A DNA stretch of 50,249 nucleotides from Myxococcales bacterium (lineage in GTDB: Bacteria > Myxococcota_A > Polyangia > Polyangiales > Polyangiaceae): positions 1 through 50,249 of the forward strand of contig JANYHK010000101.1 in NCBI GenBank assembly GCA_025359105.1, read 5' to 3'. The notes beneath the pieces are model-generated. The model saw only the letters and a list, made by a program, of their open reading frames with translations. It did no database searches and had not been told where the DNA came from. Below, one piece after another: positions 15,554 to 23,437 of this stretch. Positions within the stretch are counted from its first letter, which is position 1; each line of letters starts with the position of its first letter. The position numbers and the translations under genes were made by a program.

Positions 15554-17497
15554 ATGAAAGCCCTCCGCGTGACCCCCCTGGCGCTACTCCTGGCCTGCGG
15601 CGGCGCCGCGATCCCTGGCGGGACGACCGCTCCACTCGCGGCGCGAGCTCCAGCGGCGGCTACGCCGAGCGTCGGGCCGCGGGCGGCCGCGTGCCCGGCG
15701 ACCGTCGACGCGAAGGCCCTCCTTGCGCGCCACGGCGCGGCGTTCGGGACGGAGGCCGCGGTGCTCGCAGAGCTGCCGCGCACGCTGCGGGCCGAGATCG
15801 AGACCGAGGGGCAGCGCGGGGCGACCGAGCTGGTCTTGGACCGCGCGACGCACCGCGCCGAGACGGTCGTGGGCGGCATGTACTCCGCAGACGGCGTGGA
15901 CGCGGAAGGGCCGTGGCTCGTGGACAACGCGGGGGGTCTTCTGCGCCTCCGTGCCTCCGAAGCGGCACCGGTGGCGTACGAGGGCTGGTTCGCGCGGCGG
16001 CGCTACCTCTCGACGTTCGACCCGGCGCGCGACGCCGCGGTGTGCGCCGACACGAAGGACGGGCCGCGCGTGACGCTGAGCTACCGCATGCCCGAGATCG
16101 GCGCCCCGGAGCTGACGTTCGACGCCGCGAGCGGCGTTCTGGTCGCGACCACCATGGCCTCGGCCGACGGGCGACGCCTCACGACCGCGGTGTCCGCATG
16201 GTCGACCGCCGACGCGGCGGGGGTGCGATGGCCCGCGGCGACGGAGACGACGGACACGGTCGCGAGCCCAGTCCACTTCCGACTCCTCAGCGCGGAGGCG
16301 GGCGCGGGCTGCAAGGGAGTCGACCCGCGCATCACCTCCACGCGCGATTGCCTGGCGCCAACGACGCCTCCGCTCGCGTTCGAGTGGCCGGCGGGCGGCG
16401 TCGTGCGCGTGCCGATGCGCTACTTCATGAACGAGCTGCTCCTCCGCGTGACCCTGGCAGGGCGAGAGGTGTGGGCGCTGCTCGACACCGACGCGGGGCT
16501 CAGCGCGATCGACGCACTGTCCAAGGCGGCCGACGCATTCAAGCCCACGATCGAGGTCACGGGCTCCGCGGCCGCCCAGAAGGTGCGCGCCGGCGTCGGC
16601 GAGCTCGACGCGCTCTCGATCGGCGGGCTCACGCTGCGGCACTTGCCGGTCGCGAGTATCCCCATCCCCGCCTTCGCCGGGATGGGCGACCGCCGCCCCG
16701 AGATCATCGTCGGCGTCTCGCTCTTCCTCGGCGCGATCGTGCGCGTCGACTACGCGAAGGGCGAGCTGGTGCTCACCAGAGGCCCCGCATCGCTACGCGC
16801 GGGGGCGATCGCGGTGCCCTTCCGCGTCCTCGACGAGCAGCTCGTCGTCGACGCGAGCTTCGGAGGTGAGACCGCTCCCTTCGCCATCGACACCGGCAGC
16901 GCCGGGGGATTCGATCTGTCCCTGCGGTGGGCAAAGGCGCACGGCTTCCCGGGCGCGCGGCTGACGGTGACGTACCGCGCGCTCACCGGAGCGGGCACCG
17001 AGGCGAGCACCACGCAGATCTTCCGCCTCCCCAGCGCCGGGCTCGGCCCCATCCGCCACGACGAGCGCCTCGTGCGCGTCGACGACTCGCCGACGCCGAA
17101 CGTCCTGGCCGGTCTCATCGGCAACCAGGCCCTCTCGCGCTGCCCCGCGGTCACGTTCGACGTCGGCGCGCGCACGATGTGGCTCGACGCGCCGTGCAAC
17201 CGCCCGAGCCCCGAGGCGCTCGCCGGATGGCGCCTCGTCCGTAAAGACGAGCCGACCGGCGTGAGCCCATGGGTCGTCGAGAGCGTGCTGGTCGGCGGCG
17301 CCGCAGAGGCCGCCGGTGTGCTGCCCGGCGACCGACTCATCGACGTCGCGGGCAAGCCGGCGACTCTCGACATCGCGCGCATCGACGCCGCCGTCAGCAG
17401 CGCGGAGGGCTCCAAAGTGCCGCTCGTGCTCGTACGCGCGGGCGAGCGCAGGAAGCTCGTGCTGTCACTCGCGCGTGCCCTGCCCGAGAGCCGGTGA
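15554..17497 (+). CDS. Retropepsin-like aspartic protease lipoprotein with C-terminal PDZ domain
   Basis: A 647-residue predicted lipoprotein with lipobox LLLAC-G (Cys15). After a novel ~280-residue N-terminal part come two pepsin/retropepsin-like lobes. The first has DTDAGLSAID at 311-320, where canonical DTG has become DTD. The second has a canonical AIDTGSAGGFDLS with Asp446. A PDZ domain covers about 562-645 (VESVLVGGAAEAAGVLPGDRLIDVAG). This resembles the bacterial aspartyl-protease-PDZ proteins common in myxobacteria and Bacteroidota. The ATG at 15554 has GAGGGAGGG directly upstream. The substrate is unknown, and the altered first motif makes activity uncertain. Confidence 0.87.
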   Translation: MKALRVTPLALLLACGGAAIPGGTTAPLAARAPAAATPSVGPRAAACPATVDAKALLARHGAAFGTEAAVLAELPRTLRAEIETEGQRGATELVLDRATHRAETVVGGMYSADGVDAEGPWLVDNAGGLLRLRASEAAPVAYEGWFARRRYLSTFDPARDAAVCADTKDGPRVTLSYRMPEIGAPELTFDAASGVLVATTMASADGRRLTTAVSAWSTADAAGVRWPAATETTDTVASPVHFRLLSAEAGAGCKGVDPRITSTRDCLAPTTPPLAFEWPAGGVVRVPMRYFMNELLLRVTLAGREVWALLDTDAGLSAIDALSKAADAFKPTIEVTGSAAAQKVRAGVGELDALSIGGLTLRHLPVASIPIPAFAGMGDRRPEIIVGVSLFLGAIVRVDYAKGELVLTRGPASLRAGAIAVPFRVLDEQLVVDASFGGETAPFAIDTGSAGGFDLSLRWAKAHGFPGARLTVTYRALTGAGTEASTTQIFRLPSAGLGPIRHDERLVRVDDSPTPNVLAGLIGNQALSRCPAVTFDVGARTMWLDAPCNRPSPEALAGWRLVRKDEPTGVSPWVVESVLVGGAAEAAGVLPGDRLIDVAGKPATLDIARIDAAVSSAEGSKVPLVLVRAGERRKLVLSLARALPESR

Positions 17498-17549
17498 GCG
17501 CTGCTGTATCGCACTGTCACGGTACGGGCAGACGTGCGATCCTCGTGCG

Positions 17550-18851
17550 GTGAACGCTCGGTACCTCGCGCCTCTGGGCGCTCTCGCGCTCCTCGCCGCC
17601 TGCACCAAGCCGTCGCCGCCCGCCCCTTTGCTCGACGCCGCTCCCGTCGCCGTGGCCGCGCCGATCGACGCCGCGCCGCCGGGCATCGGCGAGTCCGGCG
17701 GCACCCTCGCGTCCGACGGGGCGACGCTCACCGTCCCCGAAGGCGCGCTCAAAGGCAGCCGCGTCTTCACCATCGCCGCCGTCCGCGGCGACGCGCTCGC
17801 CAGCTGGCCGCGCGGGACTCAGCTCGGCTTCGTCTTCACGCCCGCCGGCGAGCGCTTCCGCGTGCCGGCGACGATCGCGCTCCCCCATCCCGACGGCGGC
17901 GGCGAGATCGTCTGCGAGAACCAGCCCGGCGACCGCATGCAGACGCAGTTTGACGGCACGTTCGACGGCAAGCCCCTCCCCGTTCACTTGAGCATGCTGC
18001 CGCGACGCTGCGCGGTGTACACGCCCGAGCACGCGAAGGCGCTTCAGGCCGCGCGCGCGAAGGAAGCGGCGATGGTCGACAAGGGGAACACGTCGTTCCA
18101 CTGGGAGATCAAAGGGCAGGTGTGCGATCCGCACGATCTCGTCCGCCCCAACGCCGGCCGCGATCTCCGCGAGCCGCCCGGCGTCGGCGGGTGCCCGGCC
18201 GGCATGGCGCCGATCCCTGGCCGCACGCCCGCCGCCTGCGTCGATCGCTGGGAACCGCACCTGGTCGAGGTGCTCGACGACGGCACGGAGCACACGTGGA
18301 CGCCGTACTTCAACCCGGCGGGGCTCAAGGTCCGCGCGAAGAGCGCACCCGGCGCGGTGCCGCAGGCGTACATCTCGCAAGTGCAGGCCGGCGCCGCGTG
18401 CGCCGCGTCGGGCAAGCGCCTGTGCAAGGACGACGAGTGGGTCGCGGCGTGCAAGGGCAGCAAGCGCACGCAGTTCCCCTACGGCAGCGACGAGAAGCGT
18501 GGAACCTGCAACGATCACCGCGATCCGCACCCTGCGATGCAGTACCTCGAGTCGAAGGATCTGTCGGTCTTCACGAAGCTCGAGCACCCGTGCATCAACC
18601 AGGTGCCCGACTCGCTGCTGCCGGGCGGCGCGAAGACGTCGTGCGCGACGCCCGAGGGCGTCTTCGACATCGTCGGCAACCTGCACGAGTGGACGGCCGA
18701 TCCGAGCGGACACTTCCGCGGCGGTTACTACGTGGACACGTGGCTCAACGGGCACGGCTGCGACTACGTCACCACCGCGCACGAGGCACGCTACTGGGAC
18801 TACTCGACCGGTTTTCGCTGCTGCGCCGACGCACCGACGCGCGACAAGTAA
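17550..18851 (+). CDS. Formylglycine-generating-enzyme/sulfatase-modifying-factor-fold lipoprotein
   Basis: A 433-residue predicted lipoprotein starting at GTG 17550, with lipobox LLAAC at Cys18. A short N-terminal module (about 50-150), GGTLASDGATLTVPEGALKG, resembles ZU5-type extracellular domains. The C-terminal half carries landmarks of the FGE-sulfatase fold: CVDRWE, GKRLCKDDEWVAACKG, GNLHEWTADP and the terminal GFRCC. Members of this fold are either sulfatase-activating oxygenases or catalytically inert binding proteins. I cannot assign the active-site cysteine pair with confidence, so enzymatic activity is not claimed. It starts 52 bp after the aspartic-protease gene and probably belongs to the same transcript. 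Confidence 0.85.
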   Translation: MNARYLAPLGALALLAACTKPSPPAPLLDAAPVAVAAPIDAAPPGIGESGGTLASDGATLTVPEGALKGSRVFTIAAVRGDALASWPRGTQLGFVFTPAGERFRVPATIALPHPDGGGEIVCENQPGDRMQTQFDGTFDGKPLPVHLSMLPRRCAVYTPEHAKALQAARAKEAAMVDKGNTSFHWEIKGQVCDPHDLVRPNAGRDLREPPGVGGCPAGMAPIPGRTPAACVDRWEPHLVEVLDDGTEHTWTPYFNPAGLKVRAKSAPGAVPQAYISQVQAGAACAASGKRLCKDDEWVAACKGSKRTQFPYGSDEKRGTCNDHRDPHPAMQYLESKDLSVFTKLEHPCINQVPDSLLPGGAKTSCATPEGVFDIVGNLHEWTADPSGHFRGGYYVDTWLNGHGCDYVTTAHEARYWDYSTGFRCCADAPTRDK

Positions 18852-18896
18852 CCCGCCGACCGACTCCCTGGCCGACGTACAGGTTGTTGTCGCGTT

Positions 18897-18909
18897 CCAC
18901 TTGAAGTGG
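18897..18909. promoter_or_regulatory. Short inverted repeat upstream of astacin gene
   Basis: CCACTT-G-AAGTGG, six-base arms around one base, lies 81 bp before the protease ATG in the only non-coding gap in this gene run. It could be an operator half-site pair. There is no other support. Confidence 0.25.
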
Positions 18910-18989
18910 GCCGCTCCAACGACTTCGGGCGTCGCTGCCCGTCATTTCCGCAAGAAACAGCTGGCCCTGTGTTTGCAAAAGGCCGGCGC

Positions 18990-21275
18990 ATGCGAACCCT
19001 CCATCGTCTCACCTTCGGCGTCCTCCCGCTCCTCCTCGCCACCGGCTGCGCCGTCGATCATTCGACGGACGAGACCGACGAAGACCGTGCCGTCGCCCGG
19101 CAGCCGACGAAGCAAGCGCCCAGCAACATGGCGCACGACCTCCGATGCGACACGACGTTTCACACGGCAGCGGCGGGCATCAGCGATCTGAGCTACCGGT
19201 GGCCGGGCGCCATCGTGCCCTACTACCTCGAGACCAGCGGCGGCGGAGCGCTGGTGGCGCAGGAGGTCACGAATTTCCATCAGGCCGTCGCCGAGATCGA
19301 GATGCGCGTACCGGTGCGTTTCAAGGAGTACTCGACGGCGGAGTTCCAGGCGCTCCCGGGGTCGGCCGACGTGCTCTACGTGTGGAACGATCCGAACGCG
19401 AACTCCGGCCAATCCAAGGTCGGGCACCTCGGCGGCACCCAGGACCTGCGCCTGGGGAGTGCCGGGAACGGCGGCATGGGCGTGCGCGTCATCTTGCACG
19501 AGCTCGGCCACACGCTCGGGCTCCGCCACGAGACGCAGCGCGCGGATCGAGGGAACTTCCTGAACGTCTGCGGGGGAAATTCGAGCGACTCGAGCCAGTA
19601 CGCGATCCGGACCGATGTGGACTTCCTCGCGCCGTACGACCTTCATTCGATCATGCACTACTTCCAGGACGAGTTCCTGGGTGCGTCGCCGGACCCGACG
19701 CAGTGCGGCGGGCACACGATGGTGCTCCTGAACCCGTCGGCCAACACGTTCCCGTTCATGCCGAACGCGTGCACCGTTTGCCCGACGACGAGCCCGACCT
19801 GCAACCTCGACTGCCACAACATCGGCTGGGGGACCGACTACTCGGCCGAGGACATCAACACGCTGACCTTGATGTACGGCAGGCCGCTCCAGTTTGCCCA
19901 GTCGGGCGAGCTCTATGCAACCGCGCTCGCAGTCGCCGACCTCGACAAGGACGGCTACGACGACGTGATCGTCGGCGTGCCGGGCGCCAACGGTGGCCAG
20001 GGCGAGGTCTTCGCCTACAAGGGGACCTTGAGGGGAATCTCGCCGTGGAAGATCCTCTTGAACAAGCCCGCCCCCGGCGACGACTTCGGCCGAGCGCTCG
20101 CCGTCGGCGACTTCAACCACGACGGCTTCTCCGACGTCGCCGTCGGTGCGCCCAAGCGCGCGCTCGATGGTCAGCCCAGGTCCGGAACCGTCACCGTTTA
20201 CTACGGCGGCAGCTTCCACGGCGCGCGATTCACCCCCGACTGCGCCACGAACCCCACGTGCCAGGGCGGCGGCTTTCCCGACATCACAGCGAGATTCGGG
20301 CTCTCACCGAAGGACGCGGCGGGTGTCGCGAATCAGGATGGCGATCTGTTCGGCTCCGCACTCGCGGTCGCCGACTTCGACGGCGACGGTTTCGACGATC
20401 TCGCGGTCGGCGCGCCGGGAAAGTCCGGTAACCAGGGACGCGTGTTCGTGTACTCGGGCAAGGCCATCGAGACGTCGACCACGCCTGCGGTGATGCTCGG
20501 CGGCGCGGCGAAGGGCGCGTTCGGCAACTTCGGGAGCGCGCTCGCGACCGGGGATCTCAACGGCGACAAGGTCCCCGACCTCGCCGTCGGGGCGCCGGGC
20601 GCGGGCCCCGGCCACGTCTCGGTCTTCCAGGCGGTGTCGATCACCAACTTTCTCGAGCGGGTGGTCGTGAACGCGCCGGCGACCGTACAGACCGGCGAGC
20701 GCTTCGGCGCCGCGCTCGTGACCGCGCGACTCGCAGGACCCACGCGGCCCGCGGAGCTTGCGGTGGGGGCGCCGCTGGTTCGATTGGGTGCCGGGCAGGT
20801 CGACATCTTCAACTTCAGCGGGACGTTCTTCAGCAACTTCATCCAGCAGCAGGACGCAGGGACGTTCCGTGGCGGCTACGGCAGCGCGCTCGCGACGCTC
20901 GATCTGGACAGCGACGGCACGGACGATCTCGCCGTCGGTGCACCGAATTTCTCGTCGCCCCAAGAGGGCATCGTCGAGCTCCTCAAGGGCAGCGCGGGTC
21001 ACGTCACGCACTGGAATCAGATCTTGTCTCCGAACGGGCCCATCCAGGCCAATTTCGGCGCTTCCTTCGCGGTAGGGCGGGTCGGCGGCGACGGGATCGG
21101 CATTCCCCCGAACGTCGTGACCGAGCCCGCGCGACTGTTGGTCGGCGCCCCGGCCACGCCGTTCTTCACCTCGCCCGGCGCTGGACGCTTCTACGGCTAC
21201 ATCGTCAAGACCGGCACCATCCTGCAGAGGCAGAACGTGGGGGCGGAGATGATGTCCCCGTTCGCCAAGCTCTAG
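18990..21275 (+). CDS. Astacin-type metalloprotease lipoprotein with seven FG-GAP repeats
   Basis: A 761-residue predicted lipoprotein with lipobox LLATGC (Cys20). The zinc-binding signature HELGHTLGLRHETQRADR (His170, Glu171, His174, His180) and the Met-turn SIMHY (220-224) are diagnostic of astacins (M12A). From about residue 305 to the C-terminus there are seven FG-GAP-like repeats, each of the form ALAVADxDxDGxDDLAVGAP. The fifth and seventh are degenerate. Seven repeats fit a closed integrin-alpha-like beta-propeller. The ATG at 18990 is chosen over the upstream frame opening at 18906 because it directly precedes a lipoprotein signal and has AAGG upstream. It probably acts outside the cell on proteins. 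Confidence 0.93.
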   Translation: MRTLHRLTFGVLPLLLATGCAVDHSTDETDEDRAVARQPTKQAPSNMAHDLRCDTTFHTAAAGISDLSYRWPGAIVPYYLETSGGGALVAQEVTNFHQAVAEIEMRVPVRFKEYSTAEFQALPGSADVLYVWNDPNANSGQSKVGHLGGTQDLRLGSAGNGGMGVRVILHELGHTLGLRHETQRADRGNFLNVCGGNSSDSSQYAIRTDVDFLAPYDLHSIMHYFQDEFLGASPDPTQCGGHTMVLLNPSANTFPFMPNACTVCPTTSPTCNLDCHNIGWGTDYSAEDINTLTLMYGRPLQFAQSGELYATALAVADLDKDGYDDVIVGVPGANGGQGEVFAYKGTLRGISPWKILLNKPAPGDDFGRALAVGDFNHDGFSDVAVGAPKRALDGQPRSGTVTVYYGGSFHGARFTPDCATNPTCQGGGFPDITARFGLSPKDAAGVANQDGDLFGSALAVADFDGDGFDDLAVGAPGKSGNQGRVFVYSGKAIETSTTPAVMLGGAAKGAFGNFGSALATGDLNGDKVPDLAVGAPGAGPGHVSVFQAVSITNFLERVVVNAPATVQTGERFGAALVTARLAGPTRPAELAVGAPLVRLGAGQVDIFNFSGTFFSNFIQQQDAGTFRGGYGSALATLDLDSDGTDDLAVGAPNFSSPQEGIVELLKGSAGHVTHWNQILSPNGPIQANFGASFAVGRVGGDGIGIPPNVVTEPARLLVGAPATPFFTSPGAGRFYGYIVKTGTILQRQNVGAEMMSPFAKL

Positions 21276-21298
21276 CAGGCCGTTGCACAGCGGCCTGC
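21275..21298 (+). terminator. Hairpin after astacin gene
   Basis: GCAGGCCG and CGGCCTGC form a perfect 8-bp stem with an 8-nt loop, beginning at the last base of the TAG stop. No U-tract follows, as is common in high-GC genomes. Its position at a convergent gene end supports terminator function. Confidence 0.6.
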
Positions 21299-21335
21299 CG
21301 AAGTCGCAGGGCCTACTTCCGTCGAGGGTGAACGT

Positions 21336-21355
21336 CGACGGAGCTTGCTCCGACG
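21336..21355 (-). terminator. Hairpin after the minus-strand gene pair
   Basis: CGACGGAGC and GCTCCGACG form a stem with one A-A mismatch and a tight loop. It lies 3 nt past the TAA of the 73-aa gene on the minus strand. Paired with the hairpin at 21275-21298, it would separate the two convergent transcripts. Confidence 0.5.
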
Positions 21356-21358
21356 GCC

Positions 21359-21580
21359 TTAGCCACCGCCGCCGATCGGGCGCGACAGCGGGCGCTTCAT
21401 GACGCGGCGGATGTACCGGAGGCGCTCGAGCGGCGTGGGGTAGCGACGCGTGAACCAATCGTAGAGGGACTCGATTTCCTCGCGTTCACGCTCGCTCATC
21501 GGCGCGCCGCGGTACGCCTCCCACTCTTCGACGGAGAGCACGCGCTCGGGAGGAGGCGCAGTCGATGCGGTCGTCGTCAT
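21359..21580 (-). CDS. Small charged protein (73 aa), partner of nucleotidyltransferase
   Basis: This 73-residue hydrophilic protein starts with a Thr/Ala/Pro-rich stretch and continues into an acidic then basic helix (SEREREEIESLYDWF, then RLRYIRRVMKRP). Its ATG (21578-21580) overlaps the stop of the upstream nucleotidyltransferase gene by four bases (ATGA), so translation is probably coupled. I do not recognise a family. The small size and tight pairing are compatible with a partner or antidote role, but nothing in the sequence proves it. A stable hairpin follows its stop. Confidence 0.7.
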   Translation of the reverse strand: MTTTASTAPPPERVLSVEEWEAYRGAPMSEREREEIESLYDWFTRRYPTPLERLRYIRRVMKRPLSRPIGGGG

Positions 21581-22053
21581 TCGAGGCGGCTCCTCTTGAG
21601 CGCCTCGAGCGCGCGGACGTCCTCCGCGTCTTTGGGGCGCGAGGCAAACCGCTTCGTCGCGATCAAGTCGTCCAGGCTGGGCAGGCTGACCGTGACGTCC
21701 TCCGCCAGAGGGATCTCCGCGCGGCGACCATGCACGCCGGTGAAGTCCAGCTTCTGTCCGTCCACCGTCGTCTGCTGCCGAGACACGAGCACGTCGACGC
21801 GCTCGTCGTTCTCGAGGACGTACCGCCCCGTCTGCCGCGCCTCTTCGGGAGTCCGGTTCGGAAAGAGCTCGAAGGGCGCCGCGGCAGCGTTCAGGAGGGG
21901 GCTGTCGTCCATCTCGATCCAGAGATCGTAGTCGACGGTCATGACCGGCAGCCCTAGGACGATCAGTGCGCGGCGGCCGATCAGCACGTAGCGCACCCTC
22001 GCGCGCGCGAGCGCCCGAAAGAATTCGAGCTCGTCGAACTCGCTGCCTTTCAC
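21577..22053 (-). CDS. Nucleotidyltransferase-fold protein (AbiEii/DUF6036-like)
   Basis: A 158-residue protein of the DNA polymerase beta-like nucleotidyltransferase superfamily. VRYVLIGRRALIVLGLP at 20-36 aligns with the GG-A-G helix-turn, with Arg in place of the second Gly. TVDYDLWIE at 39-47 supplies the T-x-D-x-D metal-binding pair (Asp41, Asp43). Relatives include AbiEii/AbiGii-type toxins, MNT-type toxins and uncharacterised stand-alone enzymes. It is translationally coupled to a 73-aa protein downstream. The nucleotide target and biological role are unknown. Confidence 0.8.
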   Translation of the reverse strand: MKGSEFDELEFFRALARARVRYVLIGRRALIVLGLPVMTVDYDLWIEMDDSPLLNAAAAPFELFPNRTPEEARQTGRYVLENDERVDVLVSRQQTTVDGQKLDFTGVHGRRAEIPLAEDVTVSLPSLDDLIATKRFASRPKDAEDVRALEALKRSRLE

Positions 22054-22096
22054 CCAGAAAGCGTACCACCCGCGAGGCGCGGCAGAAAACTCCGTC

Positions 22097-22138
22097 CGTC
22101 GCTCAGGCGCCGTCGCTCAGGCGCCGCCGCTCAGACCC
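22097..22138. repeat. Three 14-bp direct repeats over a stop codon
   Basis: CGTCGCTCAGGCGC occurs twice in tandem (22097-22110, 22111-22124), followed by the diverged copy CGCCGCTCAGACCC (22125-22138). The last copy contains the stop codon of the minus-strand Cys-rich gene (22131-22133). Each unit carries TCA, a minus-strand TGA. Because 14 is not a multiple of three, the TGA triplets fall in different frames. Confidence 0.85.
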
Positions 22139-23267
22139 CGCCGCTCGCGCCTGCCTTCGCGCTGAGGCTCGCGCTCGCCTGGATGCTCACGTGGAGCGAG
22201 GCCTGCGCAGAGACGGTGGCGTTCGCCGCGGCAGCGATGCACGCGGCGGCGTGGCCGGTCAGCTGACCGAACGCGCTCGGCAGCTCGCTGCCGGTCTGGA
22301 CGAGCACCTGCACGTCGCCGGCGATCCGGCGGCCATATGCAATCTCGGCGGTGATGAGCGCAGGCAGGTTCGCCTGAAGCGTGGCGATGAGCTTGCCCAT
22401 CTCGCCGGTGTTCACCGTCGCGTGAACGTTGACTTTCGCCGGGGTGCACTGTGCCGTCAGCTCCGCGTGCGCCTTGCAGCTTCCTTCGCAGCGGGCGTCC
22501 GCGCTCGGTCCCTTGACGGCGACGTCGCACTTCGGCTCCTTGATGTCGACAGTGCAGGCGCCATGGCAGTCCGCGGAGCACGTGCCCTTGCAGGTGCCGT
22601 TGCATTGCCCGGCGCACTGACCGGAGGCGGCGGCGCCTCCGCCCGACGCCTGCCCTTGCCCGGCGCATTGGCCCTGGCACTCGCCGTTGCACGTGCCGGC
22701 GCACTTGCCGGAGCACGTTCCCTCGCACTTCCCGTAGAGGTGGCCAGGCTCGCAGTGTGCTTTGATGTAGCCGGGGTCGACGTTCACGTTGCATACGCCC
22801 TTGCACGATGCCTCGGCGTCCGCGTGAACCTCGCACCGCGGGGGCGTGACGTCGGCCTTCACCGACGCCGACACGCCCGTTCGGAGGATCGCGTCCATCC
22901 GGGCGGAGACCGCGCTGCATGCAGCTGCCACGCGGCCTTGGTTCTCACGCGGCGCCATCTGCTCGGCGGGCACGCCGAGATCTTTTCCCATGCGCTCACA
23001 CGCTGCGCCGACCTCGGCCTCGGCCTTGGCGGCGACCGCCTGGAGATCGCCGCTCGCGGTGACGAACACCCGGATGGTCGCGTTCGCCTTGGCGTCCGCC
23101 TCGAAGGTCGCGTTCATCGCGCCGCCCTGGAGCTCCGGGCACGCCAGGTTGCCGAGGACGCTACCGGCGCCTCCGCCCCCGCCCGCGCCGCCGAGCTCAC
23201 CACACGCTAGCAGCAACGCACCCACGAAACTGAAGACCCCGAGGCGCTTCGCAAACGTATGAATCAT
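22131..23267 (-). CDS. Cysteine-rich lipoprotein with CxGxC repeats
   Basis: A 378-residue predicted lipoprotein (lipobox LLLAC-G). The N- and C-terminal thirds are Ala-rich and likely helical. The middle carries a dense run of Cys spaced as CxGxC or CxGTC (for example CEGTCSGKCAGTC and CNGTCKGTCSADC), interrupted by a Gly/Ala/Ser loop. More than 25 Cys in total suggest disulphides or metal binding in the envelope. I chose ATG 23265-23267, where GGAAG lies 6 nt upstream; the ATG at 23271-23273 touches that site directly. No enzymatic motif was recognised. Confidence 0.82.
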   Translation of the reverse strand: MIHTFAKRLGVFSFVGALLLACGELGGAGGGGGAGSVLGNLACPELQGGAMNATFEADAKANATIRVFVTASGDLQAVAAKAEAEVGAACERMGKDLGVPAEQMAPRENQGRVAAACSAVSARMDAILRTGVSASVKADVTPPRCEVHADAEASCKGVCNVNVDPGYIKAHCEPGHLYGKCEGTCSGKCAGTCNGECQGQCAGQGQASGGGAAASGQCAGQCNGTCKGTCSADCHGACTVDIKEPKCDVAVKGPSADARCEGSCKAHAELTAQCTPAKVNVHATVNTGEMGKLIATLQANLPALITAEIAYGRRIAGDVQVLVQTGSELPSAFGQLTGHAAACIAAAANATVSAQASLHVSIQASASLSAKAGASGGV

Positions 23268-23375
23268 GAGCATCTTCCTTCTCTCTCGTCAGTAGATGCG
23301 GTCCGCAAAGCAGGGAGTGCGCCAACTCGACCTCTGCCCTACACGGGGCGATCGAATGGGCGCGCGGGACCCGCA

Positions 23376-23397
23376 CTGAGGCGCAAATGTGCCTCAG
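23376..23397 (-). terminator. Hairpin downstream of Spo0M-HEAT gene
   Basis: CTGAGGC and GCCTCAG arms, extendable to nine pairs including one G-U around a four-base A/T loop, lie 40 bp beyond the stop of the HEAT-repeat gene. No T-run follows on the minus strand. It could instead be an operator for the downstream Cys-rich lipoprotein gene, whose start is 109 bp away. Confidence 0.4.
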
Positions 23398-23437
23398 CCC
23401 GAGGACGACGTAAGCAAAAACGCCACACAACGATCGG

